From NCBI GenBank assembly GCA_024760905.1, contig CM045745.1, forward strand, positions 5,082,282-5,146,281: 64,000 nucleotides of DNA, read 5' to 3'. Below are positions 45,023 through 55,447 of the stretch, in pieces (position 1 is the stretch's first letter; each line of letters starts with the position of its first letter). The translations under genes and the position numbers were made by a program. The DNA comes from Plotosus lineatus. Taxonomy: Eukaryota; Chordata; Actinopteri; Siluriformes; Plotosidae. The notes under the pieces were generated by a model. That model ran no database searches. It had not been told where the DNA came from and saw nothing but the letters and a program-made list of their open reading frames with translations.

Positions 45023-45292
45023 TTATTTCACTTCACTAATTTGGATCCACTCCCATCGCCGTATATCCTCTATCTCATCACTGAGTCCTGATCTTTCCTC
45101 AGATAATTTAACACTCTTCAACATGGCCTTCTGTTTGAGAATTGTACAGATGCTCGATGTATTCTTCCCAAACTCCTCACACAGATCGGCCACACGGACT
45201 CCATTTTCAAGTTTATTTATGATTTCAAGCTTCGTTTCAAGAGAAATTGATTTTGTCCTCTTGAATACATCAGCCACCTTCTTACGACCCAT
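45023..45292 (-). CDS. Tigger/pogo transposase N-terminal DNA-binding domain
   Basis: The frame has 89 codons from ATG at 45292. The peptide begins MGRKKVADVFKRTKSISLET and contains KLEIINKLENGVRVADLCEE, a pipsqueak/CENP-B type helix-turn-helix, then an SICTILKQK segment. The catalytic DDE part is absent: the frame stops after about 90 residues. The element may be a deletion derivative keeping only the binding domain. Confidence 0.75.
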   Translation of the reverse strand: MGRKKVADVFKRTKSISLETKLEIINKLENGVRVADLCEEFGKNTSSICTILKQKAMLKSVKLSEERSGLSDEIEDIRRWEWIQISEVK

Positions 45293-45701
45293 CTTAGAAA
45301 CACTGGGAGATGCACAATAAAAATACGACTAAAAAGTCACAAAATCCGAACCACAGAAAAGAAAAACTTTTGTCTGCGTGCATGTTACTAATTCGGCGCG
45401 GAAAGGAGAGCGGAAGAATACGAGGCTAATTGGCGCGTATGACCTGGGGAACATGCTTTAACATATTGATGGACCAGCTTTATAAGTGTGATTGTGCACC
45501 CTCTACACTAGATGGCAGTGGCACTCTCACTATGTTTTCTATGGTATAGGGAAAAAGCACCAAGCAAACAATACGAAGTGCAGTAAACACTATCTATAGT
45601 CACGCGTGGGGCGCTGGGGGGTAGGGAGGGCATAAAATGTTTTTTTTTCCTTCCTATAGAGGGCATCACAGAAAATAATTGAGAAGCACTGTCACAAGGA
45701 G

Positions 45702-45944
45702 ATGCCCCCCGGACGCCTCCCTGGTGTGGTGTTTCGGGCATGTCCAACCGGGAAGAGACCCCGGGGTCGACCTAGAACACGCTGGAGGGACTATGTCTCT
45801 CGGCTTGTCTGGGACCGCCTCGGTGTCCCCCCGGGAGAGTTGGAGGAAGTAGCTCGGGAGAGGGATGTCTGGACCTTTTTGCTAAGGTTGCTGCCCCCGC
45901 GACCCGACCCTGGACTAAGCGGAAGAAGATGATGATGATGATGA
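45702..45944 (+). mobile_element. CR1/L2-like LINE 3' end fragment
   Basis: A 12-bp duplication tgtcacaaggag is at 45690-45701 and 45945-45956. It encodes RLPGVVFRACPTGKRPRGRP and LRLLPPRPDPG, then ends in (GAT)n. It is the best preserved terminal segment of this LINE in the window. Confidence 0.93.
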
Positions 45945-46042
45945 TGTCACAAGGAGTTCTCAGAGCGTGGAGGAATACACATGGAAGTAATACAAGGCTA
46001 ATCAACCGGGAAAAGCAATTTCCCTAGCAGAGCTCGTATGTA

Positions 46043-46385
46043 ATGGGCAGTAGTAGTCTAGTGGTATAGGGCACTGGATCGCTAATCCAAAGATTGGGGG
46101 TTCTAGTCCCACTCTCCACAAGGTTGTCACTGTACCCCCCAGTCCAGCTAACTGGGTTATCAAAGGCCGGCCATGCCTCTCACTGGTGAGCGGTTCATGT
46201 AAAAGATCCATTGCTGACTTTCGTAAAAAGAGTAGGCTGCAAAGCCGTCGGCAGGTTTCCGCCCCGCGATGACCTGGCAAGCTATCCAGAGTGTACTCTG
46301 CACTCGCCCGGAGTGAGCTGGGATGGGCGCCAGCCTCCCCGCGACCCTAATTAGGATAAAGCGGTTATAGAACATGAACTGAACT
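46043..46385 (+). mobile_element. SINE-A (tail 1), full length
   Basis: A 13-bp duplication with two mismatches is at 46030-46042 and 46386-46398 (gagctcgtatgta). Head agtagtagtctagtggtata, tail ctaattaggataaagcggtt. Confidence 0.9.
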
Positions 46386-46502
46386 GAGCTTGTAAGTAGA
46401 AAATTTGTTCGTTGGATGAGGCAAATTTTTGTTGGGATCGAAGCTCGTATCATGGAAAATTCATTATTAGGGACACTCATAAGTTAAGGTACCACTGTAC
46501 TT

Positions 46503-46820
46503 CATTCATTCGTTCATTTTCTGAACCAATTAGGGAGGTTGCAGCCCATCTCAGCCGACTCTGGGCAAGGACAGCGTCCCCCCTGGACAGCTCGCCAGGT
46601 CATTGCAGGGCGGAAACATGCTTATGACTATGCAGGTCGTCTTGACGAAAGTATGGTTCTTTTACATTAACCTCACACCATAGACAGTGAGACATGGCCG
46701 GCCTTGGATAGCCAAGTTAGCTGCACTGGGGGGACAGGGACAACCCGTTGAGAGTGGGGCTTGAACCGCCAATCATGGGATCAGTGATCCAGCACCTTCA
46801 CCACCAGGCCACCACTCCCA
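46503..46820 (-). mobile_element. SINE-A (tail 1), minus strand
   Basis: Reverse tail (shortened: gaaccaattagggagg), body ggccggccttggatagcc, head ccaccaggccaccactccc. It abuts the right end of the Tigger-like element. Confidence 0.88.
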
Positions 46821-46847
46821 TGGGAATACTTGTATGTAAAGAGGCTT

Positions 46848-46985
46848 ATAAAGTGCCCTGTAATGGCCTGCCGAGCTGTCCAGGGTGTACTCTGCCCTTA
46901 GCCAGCGTTGGCTGAGATAGGCACCAGCCTCTTCATGACCCTCATTAGGATTAAGTGGTTCAGAAAATAAATGAATGAATAAATA
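46848..46985 (+). mobile_element. SINE tail-1 fragment, plus strand
   Basis: It starts at gtaatggcctgccgagctgt and ends ggattaagtggttcag plus AATG repeats. It faces the minus-strand SINE-A just to the left. Confidence 0.82.
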
Positions 46986-47333
46986 AATGTATGTTCCCAT
47001 CTACAGTATATGTTACTGTATGGGCACCTGAGTGTGTAGAAACTCACATGTGATCCATCTCACCCTGTTTCAGTAGCTATAAATACAATACGACACAGAC
47101 CCAAATTCCTTTAGGCTTTATTCGACATGGGGTATATATACACTTGGACAGAATAAACAAATAAAATAGGTTGACCTTTATAAATTATGCAGGGTGTTTA
47201 AAAATAGATGGGCTTATAGTTACACTACATGCCCAGTAACTGACTAACCAAAATCTACTGAGTTCGCAAAACAGGGCTGCAAATGAATTCTTGAGGTTCT
47301 GAATGACACATCGACATAGTACCTTCTGCATTT
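46986..47333. other. Unrecognised intergenic sequence
   Basis: No feature recognised. Confidence 0.4.
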
Positions 47334-48197
47334 CCCTTCAGCTGTTCCCTATCAGGGGTCGCCACAGTGAATCATCTGCCTCCATCTTCATCTTCTTCTT
47401 CTTCTTCTTTTCCTTTCGGCTGTTCCCTTCAGGGGTCGCCACAGCAAATGATCTGCCTCCATCTCTCCCTATCCTCTGCATCTTCTACTCTTACTCCAAC
47501 GACCTTCATGTCCGCCTTCACCACATCCATAAATCTTCTCTTTGGTCTTCCTCTGGGCCTTTTGCCTGGTAGTTCCAACCTCAGCATCCTACTACCCAAT
47601 ATACTCACTATCCCTCCTCTGTACATGTCCAAACCATCTCAATCTAGCCTCTCTGACTTTGTCTCCAAAACCTCTAACATGTGCTGTCCCTCTGATGTGC
47701 TCATACCTGATCCTATCCATCCTCGTTACTCCCAAAGAGAACCTCAACATTTTCATCTCTGCTACCTCCAGCTCTGCCTCCTGTCTTTTCCCCAGAGCCA
47801 CTGTCTCTAAACCATACAACATCGCTGGCCTCATCACCGTCTTGTACACTTTTCCCTTCATTCTTGCCGATGCTTCATGGAAGTCATATATTATTGATTC
47901 GCATGGTTTGATTTGTCATATGTTTTAACGCCGGATGCCGTTCCTGACACAACCCTTTAGCAAGTGGCGGAAACACGCTGACGGCTAAGCAGCTAGTCTT
48001 GATGAAAGTCAGCAATGGTTCTTTTACATGAACCTCACACCATAGACAGTGAGAGACATGGCCGGCCTTTGATAACCCAGTTAGCTGCACTGGGGAGAGG
48101 GGGGGAGGGTGACAACCTTGTGGAGAGTGAGACTCGAACCTCCAACCCTAGGATCAGTGATCCAACACCTTTTACCACCAGGCCACCACTGCCACAC
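47334..48197 (-). mobile_element. SINE-A (tail 2) split by an RTE insertion
   Basis: Native parts are 47334-47386 (RTE-derived 3' end, gggtcgccacagtgaatcat) and about 47893-48197 (aacgccggatgccgttcctg, body, and tRNA-like head caggccaccactgcc). Confidence 0.8.
47387..47880 (-). mobile_element. RTE-type LINE 3' fragment, minus strand
   Basis: The 3' end has (GAA)n at 47393-47408 (minus). It encodes MKGKVYKTVMRPAMLYGLET onward with one frame change near 47595-47630. It inserted in the RTE-derived tail of the SINE-A. Exact edges are approximate. Confidence 0.88.
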
Positions 48198-48244
48198 AGC
48201 TACATAGTACTTGTTAATGAAAATAAATTGGTTGAGCATTAAAC

Positions 48245-48545
48245 ACTCATCTGCCAATCTGTTTAAACCTATTAGAGTTACGGAGTGCCTGGAGCCCCTC
48301 ACAGCCAAAGCTGGGCGAAGGTGGAGTACACCATGAACAACTTGCCAGACCATAAGGCAGCAACACACACAACCATTCACACTGACACCTAGGGGCAATT
48401 TGTAACAGCAAATTAGCCTAATGTGCATGTCTTAGAACTTGTGGGAGGAAACCGGAGTACCCATAGGAAACCAATACAAGCTCCACACAGAAATGTCCGA
48501 GTCCAGGAACCACGTACAAACAATTCCGCCACATCAACTCTTTAC
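48245..48545 (-). mobile_element. SINE-B copy, minus strand
   Basis: Reverse tail, then cacctaggggcaatttg, gtgggaggaaaccgg and caagctccacacagaaatg. The head is eroded. Confidence 0.8.
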
Positions 48546-48611
48546 ACTGGTAACAACACCCGTTCTGCTGCTACAACTCTTAATAATTCCAAAACGTAAA
48601 CCACATGCTAA

Positions 48612-48752
48612 ACGTCCATCCATCCTTCCGTCTATCCATCTACTTGCCGAACTACTTAATCCTTCCAGGGTTTCGGATCCTATTCTCTACCAACTTGGGG
48701 TGAAGGCGGGGTACACCCTGAACATCACACCAATCCATTTCAGGGGTATGTT
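48612..48752 (-). mobile_element. SINE-type tail fragment, minus strand
   Basis: Diverged reverse tail (cttaatccttccagggtttc, ggtgaaggcggggtacaccc). Confidence 0.6.
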
Positions 48753-48754
48753 CA

Positions 48755-49350
48755 ACAGAGACCTTTGAACTACATGGAAGCCAAACTATGGAATGATTTT
48801 TCCAAAAATGTGAAGACTACTGGGGTAGTTTAAATATTTATAAACTACAACTGTTGAAGGAGATTTTGGGTAACAGACAATACTTAAAAAAAGGATGGCT
48901 GGAATGGGGAAAAGATCTCAAAAGATCATAGTCACAGAGATTTGCAGAACACAGAAGCATTTTGTGTAACCACAAGCCAATCAGGAGCTTGCGCTGGATC
49001 TGATTTCTCAGTCAGGAGACACCAAAAAATCTCCATCTTATTCATGCAGATCCAATCTGTGATGATGTGAAGCTGTTTTGACTCCAAAGACCCTGGGAAC
49101 CTTGTGTGAACACACTGTACTGTGAAAGCAATGATGTACCAGGAGATTTTAATTTAAAATCTGGCTTCCTCTGCCAAGAAATAATAACAGGGTTGTGGTT
49201 GGAGCTTTCAGCAGGACAGTGATCCAAACACTACTTCCAAATCCACACAGAAAGTTGCTCAGTGACCACACAATCAAGCTTTTGACATGAGCATTCCATT
49301 CCCCTGACCTAAACGCCATCAAAAAACCTGCGAGGAGAGCTGAGGATCCG
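48755..49350 (+). pseudogene. Decayed Tc1-like transposase remnant
   Basis: Phrases of Tc1 transposase survive on the plus strand: tttcagcaggacagtgatcc encodes FQQDSDP, followed shortly by cattcccctgacctaaacgc (SPDLNA). Many stops and indels lie between. The catalytic D and the region before the final E are recognisable. No terminal repeats are resolved. Confidence 0.7.
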
Positions 49351-49696
49351 GGAAAATTCCGTATCTGTATCTTTCTCAGTATAATTTAAACTTTTTTCTT
49401 TTGGAGAAGACTGTGTGCTGTTCTGCAGCAAAGTGATTCTGCACATGGTGTAATGCAGAGGTGACGATAATAGTGACACGCTTTCCTTAATTAACGGTTC
49501 GACGTGTCCTGTCATCATTGTGAGACTGAGATAATTAGCCTTTTTCCACCGTGGGTGCCGATTATTCAGGAGATGACTGTACGCTCCATAACGAGACACA
49601 GAGCTAAAAAAAAAAAAAAAAAAACACTTGCTTCATGTTGACGCTGTATAACAGGCTTCCCTGCACTACCTTTTATACCCCATGATGTTGAAAAGA
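49351..49696. other. Unrecognised sequence, poly-A at 49605-49623
   Basis: No other feature recognised. Confidence 0.4.
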
Positions 49697-50225
49697 ATTC
49701 ACCTCAGTCAGCCATAACATTAGCACCACCTGTCTGGTCTGTGTCTTGGCAGTTCCTTATACAGCAATGTTCTGATACCTTTCTATCATCGCCAGCATTA
49801 ACAGTTTCAATAGTTTATGCTACTGAGGGATCAGCCCAGATACAGTTCACTCTTCAAACACATCAACAAGCCTTTGGAACCCATGATACTGTCGCTAGAT
49901 CGCTAATTGCCATTCTTTGGACCACCTTTGGTAGGTGCTCACCACTGAATACCAGGAATACCCCATAAAACCTGATGTTTTAGAGGAGAATAAACCCAGT
50001 CGTTTAGGATCACAATGTGGCAATTGAAAACACTCGGGTCCTTATATTTGCTGATTTTTCCTGCATCCAACGCATCACCTTTTAGAACTAAATGTTCACT
50101 CTCTTCCTACTGTGTCCGACTCTCTGGCAGGTACCATTATCATGAGATAATGTTACTTACTTCCAACACAACAAAGGACTATATCAGAGGACAAAAGTGG
50201 AAGTGGTTGGTGGTCATAATGTAGA
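49697..50225. mobile_element. Dispersed repeat with CAGCCATAACATTA-type end
   Basis: The left end cagtcagccataacattagc and right end ggtggtcataatgtagatgc are imperfect inverted ends. The interior has ttctttggaccacctttggt and ggaataccccataaaacctg. I remember this sequence as a common fish repeat but cannot name the superfamily. Confidence 0.5.
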
Positions 50226-50454
50226 TGCTGTGCATGAGTGAATATCATTTAATTTTTATGGTAAGAAAAAAAACCCTCAGTCATATGAATGCTATTTGTT
50301 TTATTATTTGTCCTCTTCAAATAATTCTATCCTATGGCTCATGGAGCCGAGTTCAACCCTTGAACTTAAGGTAAGCATAAGACTATATCAGTTGATTTGA
50401 TTGATGAGGTCTTTTGAAGTACATTTTTAATACTCATTTATAACAGCAGAATAG

Positions 50455-50816
50455 GGGGCAGTGGTGGTCTAGTGGTATAGGGTGCTGGATCGCTGATCCA
50501 AAGGTTGGGGATTCGAGTCCCACTCTCCACAAGGTTGTCACTGTCCCCCCCAATGCAGCTAACTGGGTTATCAAAGGCGGGCCATGTCTGTCACTGTCTA
50601 TGGTGAGAGGTTCATGTAAAAGAACCATTGCTGACTTTCGTAAAGAGGAGCTGCAAAGTCGTCAGCGTGTTTCTGTTCCTTGCTAAAAGGGTTGTGACAG
50701 GAAGGGCATCCAATGTAAAAACCTCTGCCAAATCAAACGTGCGAATCAGATGATTCGCTGTGGCGACTCCCGAGTAAAAGGGAAAAAGCCGAAAGAAAGA
50801 CCGACAGACAGACATA
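50455..50816 (+). mobile_element. SINE-A (tail 2, RTE-derived), full length
   Basis: A perfect 15-bp duplication tataacagcagaata is at 50440-50454 and 50817-50831. Head gtggtggtctagtggtatag, B box ggggattcgagtccc, then aagggcatccaatgtaaaaa and gattcgctgtggcgactccc. It ends with a short gaaaga/gacaga repeat. Confidence 0.95.
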
Positions 50817-51190
50817 TATAACAGCAGAATATGATTATAATGGTACAAACTGAATTCCAAAAAAGTTGGCACACTATACAAATTGTAAATAAAAACTGAA
50901 TGCAGCATTGTGGAAGTTCCAAATTTCGATATTCTGAAGAGAACATAGATGACAGGGTGAATAGTTTAAACTGAGAAAATGTATGATTTTAAGAGAAAAT
51001 ATGTTGATTTTAAATTTCATGGTGTCACAAATCTCAAAAGAGTTGGGACAGATAGCAAAAATGAGGCTGGAAAAGTCAATTGCACTTATAAGGAACAGCT
51101 GGAAGACCAATTACCACTAATGAGGTCCATTGGCAACATGACTGAGTATAAAAAAAGCTTCTCAGAGTGGCAGTGTCTCTCAGAAGCGAA

Positions 51191-52088
51191 GATGGGTAGA
51201 GGATCACCAGTTCCCCCAATGTTGCACAGAAAGATAGTGGAGCAATATCAAAAAAGTGTTCCCCAGAGAATAATTGCAAAGAGTTTGAAGTTATCACCAT
51301 CTCCAGTGCAAAACATCATCCAAACATTCAGAGAATCTGGAACAATCTCTGTGCGTAAGGGTCAAGGCTGAGAAACCATACTGGATGTCCGTGATCGTCA
51401 GGCCCTTAAACGGCACTGCACCACAAACAGGAATGCTACTATAAGGGAAATCACAGAATGGGCTCAACAATACTTCCAGAAACCATTGTCGGTGAAAACC
51501 GCCTTTGCCAGCTGAAACTCTACAGTACAAAGAAGAAGCCATTACTAAACAGGACCCAGAAGCGCAGAAGTTTTTTTCTGGGCCAGGGGTCATTTAAAAT
51601 GGGGTGTGGCAAAGTGGAAAACTGTTCTGTGGTCAGATGAATCACGATTCGAAGTTCTTTATGGAAAACTGGATCGCCTTGTCAACCGGACTAAAGAGGA
51701 CAGGGACAACCCAAGTTGCCGTCAGCACTCAGTTCAGAAGCCTGCATCTGTGATGGTATCGGGTTTACATGAGTGCGTGGCGTGGGCAGCTTGCACATCT
51801 GGAAAGGCACTGTCAATGCAGAAAGGTATATTCAGGTTCTAGAACAGCATATGCTCACATCCAGACGCCGTGTCTTTCAGAGAAGACCTTGCATTTTCCA
51901 ACATGATAGTGCCAGACCACATGCAGCATTAATTACAACATCATGGCTGCGTAGGAAAAGGATCTGGGTACTGAAATGGCCAGCCTGCAGTCCAGATCTT
52001 TCAGCTATAGAGAACATTTGGTGCATCATAAAGAGGAAGGTGCAACAAAGAAGGCCCAAGACAGTTGAACAGTTCGCGACCTGTATTA
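51191..52088 (+). pseudogene. Tc1 transposase, broken
   Basis: It opens MGRGSPVPPMLHRKIVEQYQ, the paired-like helix-turn-helix half, and hits TGA at 51371 where the family has a residue codon. Later frames keep WSDESRFEV (first catalytic D), FQHDSARPHAA (second D) and SPDLSAIENIW (final E). The DDE triad is visible but split over frames. The C-terminal codons are cut by an insertion at about 52089 and resume near 52728 (tagacaagaatgggagagca). Confidence 0.88.
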
Positions 52089-52727
52089 AGATAAGATACA
52101 GCTTTATTAATCTCACAATGGAGAAATTCACTGTTACAGGCTCTTGAAGTACCATCAGTAGGGGGTGCAGAATAGCTTAGAACAGTGTAACATCCTTGAG
52201 TTAATTAGAACAGAGCAATAAAATATAAAATAAAAAACATACATACATACATTAGTGGGGCCGGTGGTGTAGTAGTTAGAGTGCTGGGCTCATGATCGGG
52301 AGGTTGTGAGTTCAAATCCCACTGAGACCCCCACTGTGCTAAGACCCCTGGGCAAGGTCTCAACCATAAGTGTACCTCTGTTCACCCAGCAGTATAAATG
52401 GGTACCAGTAAAAATATACTGGGAAGGGAACCTGCGATGGACTAGCGTCCCATTCAGGAGGAGTTGAACTCCTAGTTGCTTCACGCTACGGAAACCAGGG
52501 ATAAGCACCGGCCTGATAAGCCACTAGGCTCGGGTGTAAAAACCCAAGAGACTTACCTATACATACATACATACACACACATATACATATATATTATATA
52601 AGTAAATAAATAGTTACATAAATAGTATAAAAGTAATATACAACAAAGAAACTTTGTATACTGGCTGATATTCAAGCGTACATGTATCTGAGGGCAGAGT
52701 AGATGGATTGATATGGTTCAGTGGGGT
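52089..52727. mobile_element. Retroposed insertion inside the Tc1 transposase
   Basis: It starts agataagatacagctttatt, a type of LINE/SINE end common in fish, followed by about 160 bp of unknown sequence, a SINE-C and more unknown sequence. 'tatta' occurs at both junctions. The family is not identified. Confidence 0.6.
52255..52545 (+). mobile_element. SINE-C copy, plus strand
   Basis: Head gtggggccggtggtgtagta, ctcatgatcgggaggttgtg, B box gagttcaaatccc, body ctgcgatggactagcgtcc, tail gctcgggtgtaaaaaccc. Confidence 0.9.
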
Positions 52728-53383
52728 ATATATTAGACAAGAATGGGAGAGCATTCCTATTTCTAAACTTGAGAAACTTGTCTCCTCAGTCCTCAGACAT
52801 GTGCAGACTGTTGTAAGAAGAAGAGGGGACACCTCACAGTGGGGAAAATAGCCTTGTCCAAACTTTTTTGAGATTTGTTGACATCATGAAATTTAAAATC
52901 AACATATTTTTTCCCTTAAATTTATACATTTTCTCAGTTTAAACTTTTAACCGGTCAATCTATATTCTGTTCGGAATAAAATACTGAAATTTTGCACTTC
53001 CACATCATTGCATTCAGTTTTTATTTACAATTTGTATTGTGCGTCAACTTTTTTGGAATCCGGTTTGTTTTATTATTATTATTATTATTACAGTCGGCCC
53101 CCTACTTACGAAATTAATCCGTTCCAGCGTCTTCTACGTAACGCGGGAGTTTCAGAAGTAGGGGTGTATTTTACATGTAAAACGCCTGATTCGTTCCAAG
53201 GCTCCCAAGACTACCCCAAAAACCCTTTAAAAATGATAAAAGTACACCTTATATGAAATATGTATTAAAAGTAAAAGAAAATTATTTGTTAAACCATTTA
53301 AACATTTTATTAACATATTAAACCATTTCATTAACATATTTATGAATTAAACCATTATTAAACATTTTTAATTAACACACACA

Positions 53384-53420
53384 CGTCTCTCTATCGCTCT
53401 CTCTCTCACACACACACACA
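53384..53420. repeat. (CA)n / (CT)n microsatellite
   Basis: Short ctctctatcgctctctctct followed by CACACA. The same phrase recurs at 53757. Confidence 0.8.
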
Positions 53421-53751
53421 ATACAGTACAATACACAATAAATGTCTATTGTGTACACATTAAATGTGTATTGTGTACACATTAAATGTTTATTGTGGCA
53501 CTGCAGGCTCCACCCACAAGCAGGACGCCGGAGCATTTTAAGACGTGGAATTTAAAGCACATTCCCTGCTTGATGGATTGGAGGTCCAAACTCAACTTTA
53601 ACTTGATTCCTTGAGGGATCGGAGGTGATGCCGCGTTTTGCTCACATGCGCCACATTTATTAAACATTTACTGAATTAAACAACTTAAAAAAAAAATTAA
53701 ACTAAAAACTAAAGAGTTAAGCCTCCTTTCATCTCTGACTGACTCTGTAGG

Positions 53752-53890
53752 TAATCTCTCTCTATCGCTCTCTCTCTCACACACACACGCGCGCGCACAC
53801 GCACACACACACACACACACACACTCTCTCTCTCTCTCTCTCTCTCTCACACTCTCTCACTCTCTCACTCTCTCTCTCACACACACACAC
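53752..53890. repeat. (CT)n(CA)n(CT)n(CA)n microsatellite
   Basis: Includes a short (CG) stretch (cgcgcgc near 53789). It belongs to the Tigger-like host. Confidence 0.93.
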
Positions 53891-54107
53891 AAAACTCAGG
53901 CCCTGCCCACATGTAACACGCAGGTGATGGAACAATTCTATTTAAATGTTTAAATGGATGGGATATTTTATTTAAAGTGGAATGCAGCCATGAGGGGGGG
54001 GGGGGGCACAAACCAGTGTCTCTCCCTCACGCCGGTCCCAAGCCCGGATAAATGCAGAGGGTTGCGTCAGGAAGGGCATCCGGCGTAAAACAAATGCCAA
54101 ATAAACT

Positions 54108-54764
54108 ATGCGAATCACAAGAAAGAATCACATACCGGATCGGTCGAGGCCCGGGTTAACAACGACCGCCATCAGTGCCGTCAACCAACAGGGTGCTGAT
54201 GGAAATTGGACTACTGTTGGTCGAAGACGTCGAAGAAGGAGAGGCGGGAGGCGTGTCCGTTGCCAGAGAGAGAAGAGGAAAGGCATGAGTCTAGGACTGA
54301 AAGTAGGGACTTTGAATGTTGGAACTATGACAGGAAAAGGTAGAGAGCTGGCTGACATGATGCAGAGGAGGAAGGTGGACATACTGTGTGTTCAGGAGAC
54401 CAGGTGGAAAGGTCGCAAGGCTAGAAGCATAGGAGCAGGGTTTAAACTGTTTTATCATGGTGTGGATGGGAAGAGAAATGGAGTCGGAGTCATCTTGAAG
54501 GAGGAGTTTGCCAGGAATGTTCTAGAAGTGAAAAGAGTGTCAGACAGAGTGATGAGTCTCAAGTTAGAAATTAAAGGTGTGATGGTCAATGTTGTTAGTG
54601 CTTATGCCCCACAGACAGGATGTGAGCGAGAAGAGAAGGAGAGATTCTGGAGGGAGTTAGATGAAGTGATGCAGAGTACCCCAGAGGTGAAAGAGTGGTC
54701 ATTGGGGCAGACTTCAATGGACATGTTGGTGCAGGAAACAGAGGGACGAGGAAGTGATGGGTAG
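54108..54764 (+). pseudogene. RTE LINE endonuclease frame
   Basis: The endonuclease part of the LINE protein. After a basic N-terminus (GRRRRRRRGG), LKVGTLNVGTMTGKGRELAD carries the Asn-containing first motif, and ILCVQETRW carries the catalytic Glu (QET). VGVILKEEF and VVSAYAPQTG follow. The frame shifts near 54700-54765, where the family has GADFNGHVG: the bases for that phrase (ggcagacttcaatggacatg) are present but out of frame. The next frame continues from 54767. Confidence 0.9.
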
Positions 54765-54766
54765 GT

Positions 54767-55447
54767 TTGGTATCCAGGACAGGAACGCATGAAGGACAGA
54801 TGTTGGTAGATTTTGCAAAAAGGATGGAAATGGCTGTGGTGAATACTTTCTTCCAGAAGAGAGAGGAGCATAGGGTGACTTATAAAAGTGGAGGTAGGAG
54901 CACACAGGTAGACTACATCTTGTGCAGGCGATGTAATTTAAAGGAAGTCAGTGACTGCAAAGTAGTAGCGGGTGAGTGTGTTGCCAAACAGCATAGGATG
55001 GTGGTGTGCAGGATGATGCTGATGGTGAGGAAGGTGAAGAAGGCAAAGGCAGAGCAGAAGACAAAGTGGTGGAAGTTGAAAAAGGAAGGGTGTCGGGTTG
55101 TCTTCAAGGAGGAGTTGAAACAGGCGTTGGGTGGTCAGGAAGTGCTTCCAGATGACTGGACAACTACAGCTAATGTGATCAGGGAGACAGGTAGGAGAAT
55201 ACTTGGTGTGTCATCTGGAAGGAAAGTAGATAAGGAGACTTGGTGGTGGAATGAGGAAGTGCAGGAGTGTGTACAAAGGAAGAGATTAGCGAAGAAGAAG
55301 TGGGACATTGAGAAAACCGAAGAGAGTAAACAGGAGTACAGGGAGACACAGCGTAAGGCAAAGGTAGCAGTGTCAAAGGCCAAACAGAGCGCGTTTGATG
55401 ACTTGTCTAGGAGAGGTAGCAGTAGATTTTCTGACAAGAACATTTAA
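54767..55447 (+). pseudogene. RTE LINE endonuclease end and linker frame
   Basis: It continues the protein in another frame: FAKRMEMAVVNTFFQKREEH, TYKSGGRSTQVDYILCRR (the second half of the endonuclease with the SxxDYI region), then a basic linker (RKVKKAKAEQKTKWW). It ends ...KAKQSAFDDLSRRG where a deletion joins it out of frame to the reverse transcriptase. Confidence 0.88.

Larger units (their letters stand above)
44644..46497. mobile_element. Tigger-like element with a helix-turn-helix frame
   Basis: Ends cagtggtacctcgacttgcg and inverted cagtggtaccttaacttatg, with TA at 44642-44643 and 46498-46499. It is the same family as 2770-4822. A LINE fragment (45702-45944) and a SINE-A (46043-46385) are nested inside, each with a TSD. 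Confidence 0.9.
50846..53067 (+). mobile_element. Tc1-type DNA transposon with about 210-bp inverted ends
   Basis: The left end (50846-51060) and right end (52850-53067) are inverted: aattccaaaaaagttggcac against attccaaaaaagttgacgc, both running into acaaattgtaaataaaaac. TA precedes the left end; the right side has TT. It contains a broken transposase and two nested insertions. Confidence 0.9.

Noticed and set aside
51877..52155. Minus-strand 92-codon frame
   Set aside because: Antisense shadow of the Tc1 transposase remnant.
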